Source: F23-B02 sp963613665
Lineage (GTDB): Bacteria > Bacillota > Clostridia > Oscillospirales > Oscillospiraceae
Length of the DNA stretch: 64,000 bases
NCBI GenBank assembly: GCA_963613665.1
Contig: CAVEAL010000012.1
Span: 1-64,000, forward strand
Reading direction: 5' to 3'
The first letter of the stretch is position 1; the number at the start of each line of letters is the position of its first letter. The notes below the pieces were generated by a model. It saw nothing but the letters and a program-made list of their open reading frames with translations. It was not told where the DNA came from and made no database searches. The translations under genes were made by a program, and so were the position numbers. Below, one piece after another: positions 7,356 to 15,179 of the stretch.

Positions 7356-8024
7356 TTACTTGTTCAGTCTTGCGGCTTTTGCGGCCTTCTCGTCGTTATC
7401 CTCGGAGATATAGTAGCTCAGGGACAGCAGCGAGTCGGAGAAATGTATGTTCTCGACGATGGTGCTGCTCTCGGGAGAGGTGAGCTCGATGTTCGTGAAG
7501 TTCCAGATGGCATTCACACCGTGCGCGGTCAGAAGCTCGGTCGTTGCGATCGCGTGAGCCTTGGGGACACACAGAACGGCGGCGTCAACCTTGTTCTCGG
7601 CAAGGTAATCGGGAAGGGTGGCCATATCGTGGATCTTGACACCCGCATAATCGGTGCCGATAAGCTGCGGCTTGACGTCGAAGGCGGCTTTCAGATCAAA
7701 GCCCCAGGTCTTGAACGAAAAGTTGCACAGAAGTGCCTGACCGAGGTTGCCGACGCCGATGAGGACGGCGCTGTAGCCCCTGTCCATGCCGAGGATGGAT
7801 GCGATCTCCGCGCGCAGTGCGGTGACCTTGTAGCCGTAGCCCTGCTGGCCGAATTCGCCGAAGCAGCTGAAGTCCTGACGGATCTGCGAGGGGGTGAGGC
7901 CGAGCTGGCGGCCCAGCTCGCCGGAAGATATGCGGCTTACGCCCGTTTCCGTAAGCTCATCGAGCTTTCTTAAATAGCGCGGAAGACGGCGGATAACGTT
8001 ATTTGATACTTTTACACGTTTCAT
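7356..8024 (-). CDS. rex: Redox-sensing transcriptional repressor Rex
   Basis: 222 residues. The N-terminal winged helix (ELGRQLGLTPSQIRQDFSCFGEFG, about 36-59) has the IRQDFS pattern typical of Rex. A Rossmann domain with GVGNLG at 90-95 binds NADH and NAD+. The C-terminal helix used for domain swapping follows. When NADH rises, Rex leaves DNA and fermentation genes are induced. AAGGAG lies upstream of the start. Its own upstream region contains TTAAT-N6-ATTAA (8057-8072), a weak match to a Rex box that could allow autoregulation. This sensor fits an obligate anaerobe balancing NADH through the fermentative genes seen elsewhere in the window. Confidence 0.95.
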   Translation of the reverse strand: MKRVKVSNNVIRRLPRYLRKLDELTETGVSRISSGELGRQLGLTPSQIRQDFSCFGEFGQQGYGYKVTALRAEIASILGMDRGYSAVLIGVGNLGQALLCNFSFKTWGFDLKAAFDVKPQLIGTDYAGVKIHDMATLPDYLAENKVDAAVLCVPKAHAIATTELLTAHGVNAIWNFTNIELTSPESSTIVENIHFSDSLLSLSYYISEDNDEKAAKAARLNK

Positions 8025-8213
8025 ATATGGAGTTCTCCTTAGGTAAACAGAAGATGTTAATAATTTGATTAATGAATTATATCACAAGTTTTTGACCATT
8101 TCAAGTAGTTATGTGACGCTAAATGACCGAATTTTTGCCGAAAACGTGAGTCTTTTTTGATTGATGTTTAGACGGATATATGTTATTTTAAAGGTCATGG
8201 AGAGTGACAGACA

Positions 8214-8927
8214 ATGCGAATGAGAAAAAAACCGAATTTACAGCCGCGCATGGAAAAGTGTGCAGCGGTTCAGATAATGCAGCCGGAAAAACTGCGCGGA
8301 CAGTGGCGGGAGAGCTTCCCCGGCATGGAGCTCTGGCTCGAGATAGGCTGCGGCAAGGGGCGATTTACCGTCGGCACGGCGCAGGAAAACCCCGGAGCCG
8401 AGCTTCTTGCCCTGGAAAAGGTCGAGGACGCGATGGTCATAGCCATGGAGCGCGCCTGCGAGGCGAAAACGAAAAACGTGCGCTTTATGTCCATGGATGC
8501 GCTGCGGCTGCGCGAGGTGTTTGCACCCGGCGAGGTCGGGCGGATTTTCGTCAATTTCTGCGACCCGTGGCCGAAGAGCCGCGACGCAAAGCACCGGCTC
8601 ACGTCGCCGAATTTTCTGAGGATATACGCGGATATCCTGCCGCTCGGCGGAGAGGTCTGCTTCAAGACGGACAATCTGCCGCTGTTTACATGGTCGCTTG
8701 AGCAGATAAGGGCCGAGGGCTGGGATGTGCGAAACGTTACAAACGATCTGCACGCCGGCGGCGAGGGCGGCGTCATGACCGACTATGAGTGCAGATTCCG
8801 CGAAATGGGCGTAAAGATAAACCGCCTTGTTGCCGTAAAAACGGTGCAGACAAAAACCGGCGCGTCCGGCGAGGTGCCGAGACTCAGAAACGCCGCGCTT
8901 TCCGATGCAAGGGGGATAAAACCGTGA
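8214..8927 (+). CDS. trmB: tRNA (guanine-N7-)-methyltransferase
   Basis: 237 residues. Makes m7G46 in the tRNA variable loop using S-adenosylmethionine. The SAM-binding LEIGCGKGRF lies at 42-51 and the family signature DPWPKSRDAKHRL starts at 117. A possible promoter is TTGATG-N17-TATTTT at 8161-8189. It is the first of a run of overlapping genes: its TGA overlaps the GTG start of exoA by three bases. Divergent from rex. Confidence 0.94.
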   Translation: MRMRKKPNLQPRMEKCAAVQIMQPEKLRGQWRESFPGMELWLEIGCGKGRFTVGTAQENPGAELLALEKVEDAMVIAMERACEAKTKNVRFMSMDALRLREVFAPGEVGRIFVNFCDPWPKSRDAKHRLTSPNFLRIYADILPLGGEVCFKTDNLPLFTWSLEQIRAEGWDVRNVTNDLHAGGEGGVMTDYECRFREMGVKINRLVAVKTVQTKTGASGEVPRLRNAALSDARGIKP

Positions 8928-9673
8928 GATTTATAAGCTGGAACGTAAACGGCCTGCGCGCCGTCGTGAAAAAGGGCTTCGAGGACATATTCCTGTCGCT
9001 GGACGCGGATTTCTTCTGCCTTCAGGAGACAAAATTGCAGGAGGGGCAGATAGAGCTCGACCTGCCCGGCTACGAAAGCTACTGGAGCTATGCCGAGAAA
9101 AAGGGCTACTCGGGCACGGCGATATTCACAAAGCATACGCCTTTGAGCGTAAGGCACAACATCCCCGGCCACGAGAGCGAGGGCAGAGCCGTGACGCTCG
9201 AATACGAGGAGTTTTTCCTCGTGTGCGTATATACGCCGAACTCGCAGGACTCCCTCAGGCGCCTTGACTACCGCATGAGCTGGGAGGACGACTTCCGCGA
9301 GTATCTTGTGCGGCTCGATAAGCAGAAGCCGGTCATAGTCTGCGGAGATATGAACGTCGCCCACACCGAGGCAGATCTCAAAAATCCCGATACAAATCAT
9401 TTTAACCCCGGCTTCTCGGATGAGGAGCGCGGGAAGTTCACCGAGCTTCTGGACGCCGGATTTATCGACAGCTTCCGCACGCTCTACCCCGATAAACGCG
9501 ACGCGTACTCGTGGTGGAGCTACCGCGCGGCGGCAAGATCGCGCAATGTCGGCTGGCGCATCGACTATTTCGTCGTCTCCGAGCGCCTGCGCGGGAACAT
9601 AAAGGACGCGTACATACTGCCCGAGATACTCGGCTCGGATCACTGCCCCGTGGGACTGGATATGCTATGGTGA
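8924..9673 (+). CDS. exoA: Exodeoxyribonuclease III / AP endonuclease
   Basis: 249 residues, starting with GTG that overlaps the trmB stop; the protein then begins MRFISWNVNGLRA, the canonical family N terminus. It cleaves DNA 5' to abasic sites in base excision repair. Visible motifs are the metal-binding LQETKLQ, the active-site CGDMNVAH and SWWSYR segments, and the C-terminal DYFVVSERL and GSDHCPVGLD with the catalytic His. Length is standard. It overlaps dusB by seven bases. Confidence 0.95.
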   Translation: MRFISWNVNGLRAVVKKGFEDIFLSLDADFFCLQETKLQEGQIELDLPGYESYWSYAEKKGYSGTAIFTKHTPLSVRHNIPGHESEGRAVTLEYEEFFLVCVYTPNSQDSLRRLDYRMSWEDDFREYLVRLDKQKPVIVCGDMNVAHTEADLKNPDTNHFNPGFSDEERGKFTELLDAGFIDSFRTLYPDKRDAYSWWSYRAAARSRNVGWRIDYFVVSERLRGNIKDAYILPEILGSDHCPVGLDMLW

Positions 9674-10638
9674 AGATAGGCAGTGTCGAATTAAACGGGC
9701 GCGTGACGCTCGCCCCCATGGCCGGAGTTACGGACTTTGCCTTCCGCGCACTGTGCTCCGAGCTGGGCGCGGCGCTCACGACGACGGAGATGGTCAGCGC
9801 AAAGGCACTGTGCTACGGCGATAAGAAAACGCGCAGCCTTCTCTGTAATCTCCCCGGCTGCCGCCCCTTTGCCGCGCAGATCTTCGGACACGAGCCGGAA
9901 TTCATGGCCGAGGCGGCGCCTATGGCGATAGAGTACTCCGGCGCGGATATGCTGGATATAAACATGGGCTGCCCCGTCGGAAAGATCGTAAAAAGCGGCG
10001 ACGGCTCGGCGCTCATGCGCGACCCGGAGCTTGCCGGAAAGATAGTTCAGGCGGTCGTCTCGGCGGTCGGCGTGCCGGTAACGGTGAAGTTCCGCAAGGG
10101 CTTTGACGGAGGCAGCGTGAACGCCGTGGAGTTTGCACAGGTGATGCAGCAGGCCGGAGCCTCGGCCATTGCCGTGCACGGCAGAACGCGGGCACAGATG
10201 TATGCGGGGCGCGCGGACTGGGACATTATACGCGACGTGAAAAGGGCGGTGACGATCCCGGTCATTGCAAACGGCGATATCTTCTCCGGCGCGGACGCGG
10301 AGCATATCCTGCGCTACACCGGCTGCGAGCTTGCCATGATCGGACGCGGCGTGTTCGGCGATCCGTGGCTGTTTCCCGAGGCAAACGCATGCATCGGGGG
10401 CGTGGAGATACCCGAAAGGCCGCCGCTTTCCGAGCGCATGGAGCTTGCCCTCAGGCATACGAAAATGTACGCCGAAGAGTTCGGCGAGCGCCTTGCCTGT
10501 CTCGAGGCGCGTCACCAGATACCGTGGTACCTAAAGGGCGTGGCGTACGCGGGCTACTATAAGCAGCAGCTCGTGAAGGTCGAAACGCTCGATGAGCTTG
10601 AGAGGATAATAGACGGCATTAAGAGAGAGCTGATATGA
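9667..10638 (+). CDS. dusB: tRNA-dihydrouridine synthase, DusB type
   Basis: 323 residues. FMN-dependent reduction of tRNA uridines to dihydrouridine. The TIM barrel shows LAPMAGVTD (residues 15-23), QIFGHEPE, DINMGCPVGK with catalytic Cys102, VKFRKGFD, AVHGRTRAQMY and ANGDI. The start was placed at the ATG overlapping the end of exoA, since homologues begin near KIGSVELNGRVTLAPMAG; longer upstream extensions lie in exoA. The stop overlaps the sigma-factor start by four bases, so all four genes are probably cotranscribed. Confidence 0.94.
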   Translation: MVKIGSVELNGRVTLAPMAGVTDFAFRALCSELGAALTTTEMVSAKALCYGDKKTRSLLCNLPGCRPFAAQIFGHEPEFMAEAAPMAIEYSGADMLDINMGCPVGKIVKSGDGSALMRDPELAGKIVQAVVSAVGVPVTVKFRKGFDGGSVNAVEFAQVMQQAGASAIAVHGRTRAQMYAGRADWDIIRDVKRAVTIPVIANGDIFSGADAEHILRYTGCELAMIGRGVFGDPWLFPEANACIGGVEIPERPPLSERMELALRHTKMYAEEFGERLACLEARHQIPWYLKGVAYAGYYKQQLVKVETLDELERIIDGIKRELI

Positions 10639-11252
10639 GCCAGATTTCCGAAAAAGAAATAATAGAGAGAGTCCTCGGCGGCGACGTGAACGCCTTTGAG
10701 GAGCTTGTTTTGCGCTATGAAGGCACGGTGTACAACCTTGCGCTGCGCATGGTGTCAAACCGCGAGGACGCGGCCGACATGACGCAGGAGGCCTTCATAA
10801 AGGCCTATAACAGCCTGCCTTCGTTCAGGGGCGACAGTAAGTTTTCCGTGTGGCTTTACAGGATATGCTCAAACGTCTGCCTCGATTTTCTGCGCTCGAA
10901 AAGCCGCAGACCGCAGACCTCGCTGACCTCGCTCAACGATGATGACGACGTGCAGCTCGATATCCCCGACCCCGCAGCCGGCCCCGAGGAGCAGCTTATG
11001 AAAAAGCTGAGCATGCAGTCGGTCTCCGAGGGACTGGAGCGCCTGCCGGATAAGCAGCGGCAGATACTTGCCATGCGCGAGATCGGCGGCATGAGCTACG
11101 CCGAGATAGGACAGGCGCTCTCGCTTGAGGAGGGCACTGTCAAATCGCGCATTTTCAGGGCCCGAGAAAAATTATGCGCATTTCTGCTTGAAAGCGGGAA
11201 CATTCCCGAAACGCTTGCGTCAAAAGGAACGAAAGGAGGCGGCAAAACATGA
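10635..11252 (+). CDS. ECF RNA polymerase sigma factor (SigW-like)
   Basis: 205 residues. Sigma region 2 (about 20-90) includes DAADMTQEAFIKAYNSLPSF and the core-binding and -10 recognising helices. A short acidic linker (NDDDDVQLDIPDP) follows, then sigma region 4 with the helix-turn-helix MSYAEIGQALSLEEGTVKSRIFRAREKL. ECF factors of this type direct responses to envelope or other external stress. The next gene, overlapping by four bases, encodes the cognate zinc anti-sigma factor. There is no clear promoter directly upstream, since it is embedded in the trmB run. Confidence 0.92.
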   Translation: MSQISEKEIIERVLGGDVNAFEELVLRYEGTVYNLALRMVSNREDAADMTQEAFIKAYNSLPSFRGDSKFSVWLYRICSNVCLDFLRSKSRRPQTSLTSLNDDDDVQLDIPDPAAGPEEQLMKKLSMQSVSEGLERLPDKQRQILAMREIGGMSYAEIGQALSLEEGTVKSRIFRAREKLCAFLLESGNIPETLASKGTKGGGKT

Positions 11253-11923
11253 TAGATTGCAATAAGTGCAGAGAAATGATAAGCTGCCTTCTCGACGGCG
11301 AGCTGGACGAGGAGGAGCAGACTCTTGTGCGCGGGCATATAAGTGCCTGCCCCGAGTGCAGGCGCGTGTACGAGGCGTTTTGCGCGATATCCGACGGGAT
11401 GCGTGAGTCCGAGCCTCTGCCCGGGGGACTGCATGAGAAGATCATGTCCGGCATTACGGAAAAGCCGAAAAAGAAAAGCGGCATAGTGTGGATAAAATAC
11501 TTCTCCGCCGCAGCCTGCATTGCTCTGGTCATCTTTGCCGGAGCAAAAAGCGGCATTTTCGGCTCCGGCTCAGACTCCGCCGGCGGCGCAGACTTTCTGC
11601 GCGAAGCGGAGACCGTCAGCAACGGAGCGGCGGTATACAGCGACGGTGCTGACGAGAGCGGCGCGGCGGTGACGCAGGAGGTCCTCACAGCTGTCAAAAC
11701 GGTCGATGAGGCGACGGCCGAAAAGCTTACCGAGCTGCTCACGCCGCTGCGCAGCGACGCGCAGGAAAGTGAGCCCGGCACCGAGCCGGACTACTGCGTC
11801 TCGCTCCCGGACGGCGGAGAGCTGCTTATCTACATCGACGGTGACAGCGTCTGCGCAGACTTCGGCGACGGGGCCTGCCCCACATCGGCCTCTGCCGAAG
11901 AGATCCGCAAGCTGCTGGAGTGA
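11249..11923 (+). CDS. Anti-sigma factor with zinc-binding ZAS domain and one membrane helix
   Basis: 224 residues. The N terminus has the anti-sigma zinc motif His30-x3-Cys34-x2-Cys37 (HISACPEC). A single transmembrane helix lies at about 83-100 and an extracytoplasmic domain of about 120 residues follows, containing a YCVSLPDGGELLIYIDG segment. It would hold the ECF factor at the membrane until proteolysis releases it. The stop is followed at once by a terminator, marking the operon end. The outer domain matches nothing I recognise, so the signal is unknown. Confidence 0.88.
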   Translation: MIDCNKCREMISCLLDGELDEEEQTLVRGHISACPECRRVYEAFCAISDGMRESEPLPGGLHEKIMSGITEKPKKKSGIVWIKYFSAAACIALVIFAGAKSGIFGSGSDSAGGADFLREAETVSNGAAVYSDGADESGAAVTQEVLTAVKTVDEATAEKLTELLTPLRSDAQESEPGTEPDYCVSLPDGGELLIYIDGDSVCADFGDGACPTSASAEEIRKLLE

Positions 11924-11940
11924 CAAAAAGTATTTAATTT

Positions 11941-11967
11941 AAGCGGTATCTGTTAAGATGCCGCTTT
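11941..11967 (+). terminator. Terminator of the trmB-to-anti-sigma operon
   Basis: AAGCGGTATC and GATGCCGCTT form a 10-bp stem including one G-U pair, followed by five T residues. Confidence 0.8.
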
Positions 11968-11972
11968 TTCTG

Positions 11973-12000
11973 TTGACTTTTTTTGCTCCGATACTATAAT
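11973..12000 (+). promoter_or_regulatory. SigA-type promoter of the CBS pyrophosphatase gene
   Basis: TTGACT, a 16-base spacer and a perfect TATAAT, 30 bases upstream of the start codon. Confidence 0.8.
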
Positions 12001-12030
12001 TGGATAGCACTCATTTGGGGAGGTATAAAA

Positions 12031-13641
12031 ATGAATGAGATCTTTGTGGTGGGACACCGCAACCCGGATACCGATTCGATAGTCGCGGCGATGAGCTATG
12101 CGGCGCTGCGCAACGCACTCGGCGACAGGGAGTATGTGGCGGCCTGCCTTGGACATACAAGCGACGAGACGCAGCGTATGCTCGACAAGTTCGGCTTCGA
12201 GCCGCCGCTCATGATAAACGACGTGCGCACACAGGTGCGCGACCTTGACTTCGACACGCCGCCGGCGCTCAGCTCCTCGGTCACTATGAGCAGAGCATGG
12301 TACATGATGCGCGAGGAGAAGGTATCGGTGATCCCCGTCATAAACGAGGACGGCACGCTTTACGGAACGCTCTCGGCAGGCGATATCGCATCGTACAGCC
12401 TGATGACGATAATAGACTCGCACATTGACGATGTTCCGCTTTGCAATATCCTCAGCGTGCTGGAGGGCAAGGTGCTCAACGAGGACGCGGAGCTGTTCGA
12501 CTGCATAGCCGGAAACGTCGCCATTGCGCTGCCGCAGAGCTGCGAAACGCTGCTTTTTAACGATCCCGACAGCATCGTGCTGTGCGGCGATCAGCCGGAT
12601 ATGGTCGAGCGTGCGCTGAAGCTCGGCGTAAACTGCATCGTCCTGTGCCAGACGGAGGCTAAAAAGCAGTGGCTCGAGCACGCGGGGAAAACCTGCATAA
12701 TATCCACGCCCTTTGACGCGGCGCGCGTTGCAAAGCTCATCTATCAGGCCATACCCATATCGCGCCCCTGCCATACCGACGATACGATATGCTTCCACCT
12801 GAACGATTACATAGACGATGTGCGCGAGGAGGTACTCAAAAGCCGCTATCGCTGCTATCCCGTGCTCGACGAGAACGAAAAGGTCGTCGGCACACTGTCG
12901 AGATACCATCTGCTGCGCCCGCGCAGAAAGCGCGTCGTGCTCGTTGACCACAACGAGAAAGCGCAGGCCGTCGCAGGCCTTGAGCAGGCCGAGATACTCG
13001 AGATCATCGACCATCACCGCCTTGCCGATATCCAGACCGCGCAGCCTATCCGTATGCGCAACGAGCCCGTCGGCAGCACTACGACGATTATCTGCGGCAT
13101 GTATCAGGAGCACGGCGTCATGCCCTCGCCTGCGATGGCGGGGCTTATGGCGGCGGCCATACTGTCCGATACCGTCATGTTCAAGTCACCCACCTGCACA
13201 AAGCGCGATATCGCGCTTGCCGAGCGCATGGCGCGCATAGCAAACGTTTCGCTCAACGCGCTGGGCAAGGAGCTGTTTTCAGGCTCGGGAGAATCAAAGC
13301 CCGTATCCGAGCTCATACGCTCCGACTTCAAGGAGTTCCACATCTCCGGTCAGATACTCGGCGTCGGCCAGATAACGACGCTCGACTCCGCAAAAATGCT
13401 CGAGCGCCGCGGGGAGTTCCTCGCCGAACTGCGCAGCCTCAAAGCCGAGCACGGCTACGACATGGTCATCCTCATGCTCACCGACGTCCTCCTCGAGGGA
13501 ACGCAGCTTCTCTATATCGGCAGCGACGACACCATCCGTCGAGCCTTCTCCGCCGAGCCTCGGGACAACGCCCTCTTCCTACCCGGCGTCATGAGCCGCA
13601 AGAAACAGATAATACCGATGCTTACGGCCCTTTGGGGCTGA
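12031..13641 (+). CDS. ppaC: Manganese-dependent family II inorganic pyrophosphatase with regulatory CBS insert
   Basis: 536 residues, far longer than the roughly 310 of plain PpaC. The N-terminal DHH domain starts VVGHRNPDTDS (residues 6-16) and is interrupted by about 220 residues containing two CBS units and a DRTGG-like segment. The catalytic part resumes with VLVDHNE and IIDHHRL and ends with the DHHA2 domain. In this class adenine nucleotides bind the CBS part and tune PPi hydrolysis. The ATG has GGGGAGG upstream; earlier in-frame codons lie in the promoter. A single-gene unit with its own strong promoter. Confidence 0.93.
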   Translation: MNEIFVVGHRNPDTDSIVAAMSYAALRNALGDREYVAACLGHTSDETQRMLDKFGFEPPLMINDVRTQVRDLDFDTPPALSSSVTMSRAWYMMREEKVSVIPVINEDGTLYGTLSAGDIASYSLMTIIDSHIDDVPLCNILSVLEGKVLNEDAELFDCIAGNVAIALPQSCETLLFNDPDSIVLCGDQPDMVERALKLGVNCIVLCQTEAKKQWLEHAGKTCIISTPFDAARVAKLIYQAIPISRPCHTDDTICFHLNDYIDDVREEVLKSRYRCYPVLDENEKVVGTLSRYHLLRPRRKRVVLVDHNEKAQAVAGLEQAEILEIIDHHRLADIQTAQPIRMRNEPVGSTTTIICGMYQEHGVMPSPAMAGLMAAAILSDTVMFKSPTCTKRDIALAERMARIANVSLNALGKELFSGSGESKPVSELIRSDFKEFHISGQILGVGQITTLDSAKMLERRGEFLAELRSLKAEHGYDMVILMLTDVLLEGTQLLYIGSDDTIRRAFSAEPRDNALFLPGVMSRKKQIIPMLTALWG

Positions 13642-13747
13642 GCCGGGCGGCTAAAATCCGCTCATGCGGCTGCGGGGTGTTTGGCATTGCCCCTGTTTTG
13701 CATAAAAGAACGCTGCGGCAGGAGCTAAATTTGTTCAAAAGCGGCAA

Positions 13748-13776
13748 TTGACAAGGAGCTTTACCGTGAGTATAAT
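13748..13776 (+). promoter_or_regulatory. Consensus promoter of the aromatic amino acid operon
   Basis: A perfect TTGACA, a 17-base spacer and a perfect TATAAT. The next coding gene, pheA, starts about 290 bases downstream, so the transcript has a long leader. Confidence 0.85.
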
Positions 13777-13808
13777 TTAAAATCATCAAGGAAAGTGAGG
13801 ATACGGAA

Positions 13809-13955
13809 ATGATCTGCCGCAATGCGAACATGAATAATTCTTCCGTGTCTGAGTCTGTCCGCAGTGCATATTCGTCCTTTAACGCAGTACGATTTTATTC
13901 GTACTGCGCTTTTTATTATTTCGGCTGGAGCAATATTGCCGGGCAGAGGACGTAA
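13809..13955 (+). CDS. Candidate leader peptide rich in Phe, Tyr and Trp
   Basis: 48 codons, ATG to TAA, with GAGG nine bases upstream. Residues 21-40 contain four Phe, five Tyr and one Trp, including RFYSYCAFYYFGW, so half the residues in that stretch are aromatic. It lies between the operon promoter and pheA, ahead of a complete Phe/Tyr pathway. The coding run spans the first terminator hairpin. Part of the Phe/Tyr content comes from the T-rich loop and U tract, which encode Phe and Tyr by chance, so translation is not proven. Tyr21, Phe24 and Trp40 lie outside those runs. Tyr32 is encoded in the 3' stem arm and is not from the U tract, but it is constrained by stem pairing, so it is weaker evidence. 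Confidence 0.45.
   Translation: MICRNANMNNSSVSESVRSAYSSFNAVRFYSYCAFYYFGWSNIAGQRT
13883..13920 (+). terminator. First attenuator terminator in the aro leader
   Basis: CGCAGTACGA and TCGTACTGCG form a perfect 10-bp stem with a TTTTAT loop, followed by CTTTTTATTATTT. It lies about 105 bases after the promoter. Confidence 0.8.
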
Positions 13956-14011
13956 CAATGCATGCATAAGTGCCGCGGATGAAAGCGGCGAATAATTGTC
14001 ATTGAATGCGG

Positions 14012-14044
14012 TTCCTTTGCCAAAAAGGAGCCGCATATTTTTAT
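14012..14044 (+). terminator. Second attenuator-like hairpin before pheA
   Basis: ATGCGGTTCCTTT and AAAGGAGCCGCAT form a 13-bp stem with one G-U pair and a five-base loop, followed by ATATTTTTATA. It stands just ahead of the pheA ribosome site. Confidence 0.7.
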
Positions 14045-14065
14045 AGAAAAGACCGAGGTATAAGC

Positions 14066-15172
14066 ATGAATGAACTTGAAACTTCCAGAAACGAAATAAG
14101 CCGCATCGACAGAGAGATGGCAAAGCTTTTCGAGCAGCGTATGCACGCCTGCGCCGCCGTTGCCGATTATAAAAGGCGTCACGGTCTGTCGGTAAAGGAC
14201 GAGGCACGCGAAAAGGAGCTCATAGAGCGCAACCGCGCACTCATAGAAAGCGCCGATATCGAGGCATACTATGTGCAGTTTCTCAAAAAGACGATAGAGC
14301 TCTCATGCGAGTATCAGTCGAAGCTTTTGAACGGTATGCGCGTGACCTACTGCGGAGTCGAGGGCGCGTTTGCGTATATGGCGGCAAAGCGCATGTTCCC
14401 GGAGGCCGAGCTCGTGCCGTATTCCGATTTCGGCGACGCGTATGCAGCGGTCGAGCGCGGCGAGTACGACTGCGTGGTGCTGCCGCTCGAAAACAGCGCC
14501 GCCGGCGAGGTCGGAACGGTCATGGACCTCATCTTCTCCGGCGAGCTGTTCGTAAATCAGGTCGTCGATCTTCCGATAGTGCACAATCTGCTCGGAACCG
14601 AGGGCGCTGCGCTCGACGGCGTGGAGACGGTCATAAGCCACCCGCAGGCGCTCGACCAGTGCGGAGAGTACATCCGCGCACACGGCTTTAAGACGGAGAC
14701 GTTTTCAAACACCGCCCTTGCCGCGCAGTATGTAAAAGAGAAAAACGACGCGTCCGTCGCGGCGATAGCCTCCGATGAGACAAGCTCAGTGTTCGGCCTT
14801 GATATCATCGACAAGGCGATAAACGACAGCCGCACGAATACCACCCGCTTTGCCGCGCTCTCGCGTGCGCAGAACCGCCCGGCAAACATGTCAAGCCGCG
14901 CCGAGGAAAACTTCATTCTCGTGTTCACCGTCAAAAACGAGGCCGGAGCCCTTGCGCAGACGCTGAATATAATCGGCGCGCACGGCTTTAACATGCGCAA
15001 CCTCCGTTCACGCCCGATGAAGGACCTCCAGTGGAACTACTTCTTCTACATCGAGGCCGAGGGCAACATAAACAACGAAAACGGCCAGGATATGCTCCGT
15101 GAGCTGTCGGCGATATGCGCAAAGCTCAAGCTCGTCGGAACATACTACTCAAATCTTAAAATCGGAGAGTGA
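14066..15172 (+). CDS. pheA: Bifunctional chorismate mutase / prephenate dehydratase (P-protein)
   Basis: 368 residues. An AroQ-type chorismate mutase domain (about 1-85, ISRIDREMAKLFEQRM) is fused to a prephenate dehydratase domain (about 92-275, starting VTYCGVEGAFAYMAA) and a C-terminal ACT domain (about 290-368). The ACT domain has GALAQTLNIIGAHGFNM and LRSRP in place of the usual ESRP. It makes phenylpyruvate from chorismate, and Phe normally inhibits through the ACT domain. I chose the ATG with GAGG eight bases upstream; an in-frame ATG at 14006 lies inside the second leader hairpin. First gene of the operon. Confidence 0.94.
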   Translation: MNELETSRNEISRIDREMAKLFEQRMHACAAVADYKRRHGLSVKDEAREKELIERNRALIESADIEAYYVQFLKKTIELSCEYQSKLLNGMRVTYCGVEGAFAYMAAKRMFPEAELVPYSDFGDAYAAVERGEYDCVVLPLENSAAGEVGTVMDLIFSGELFVNQVVDLPIVHNLLGTEGAALDGVETVISHPQALDQCGEYIRAHGFKTETFSNTALAAQYVKEKNDASVAAIASDETSSVFGLDIIDKAINDSRTNTTRFAALSRAQNRPANMSSRAEENFILVFTVKNEAGALAQTLNIIGAHGFNMRNLRSRPMKDLQWNYFFYIEAEGNINNENGQDMLRELSAICAKLKLVGTYYSNLKIGE

Positions 15173-15179
15173 CTTTGAT

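Larger units (their letters stand above)
13777..14065 (+). promoter_or_regulatory. Leader region of the aro operon with tandem terminator hairpins
   Basis: About 290 non-genic bases between the promoter and pheA. They contain a 48-codon aromatic-rich reading frame (13809-13955), a strong terminator inside that frame (13883-13920), a small GCCGC/GCGGC hairpin near 13972, and a second terminator hairpin ending 24 bases before pheA. I looked for T-box signs (TGGNACCGCG, AGTA-I, GNTG) and saw none. The arrangement suggests transcription attenuation. What is sensed is inferred from the downstream pathway. Confidence 0.6.

Noticed and set aside
13777..14065. T-box riboswitch in the aro leader
   Set aside because: Neither the T-box sequence nor stem I signature motifs are visible, although two terminators are.
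13761..14207. Minus-strand frame across the aro leader
   Set aside because: No ribosome site, no family match, and it covers the promoter, two terminators and the start of pheA.
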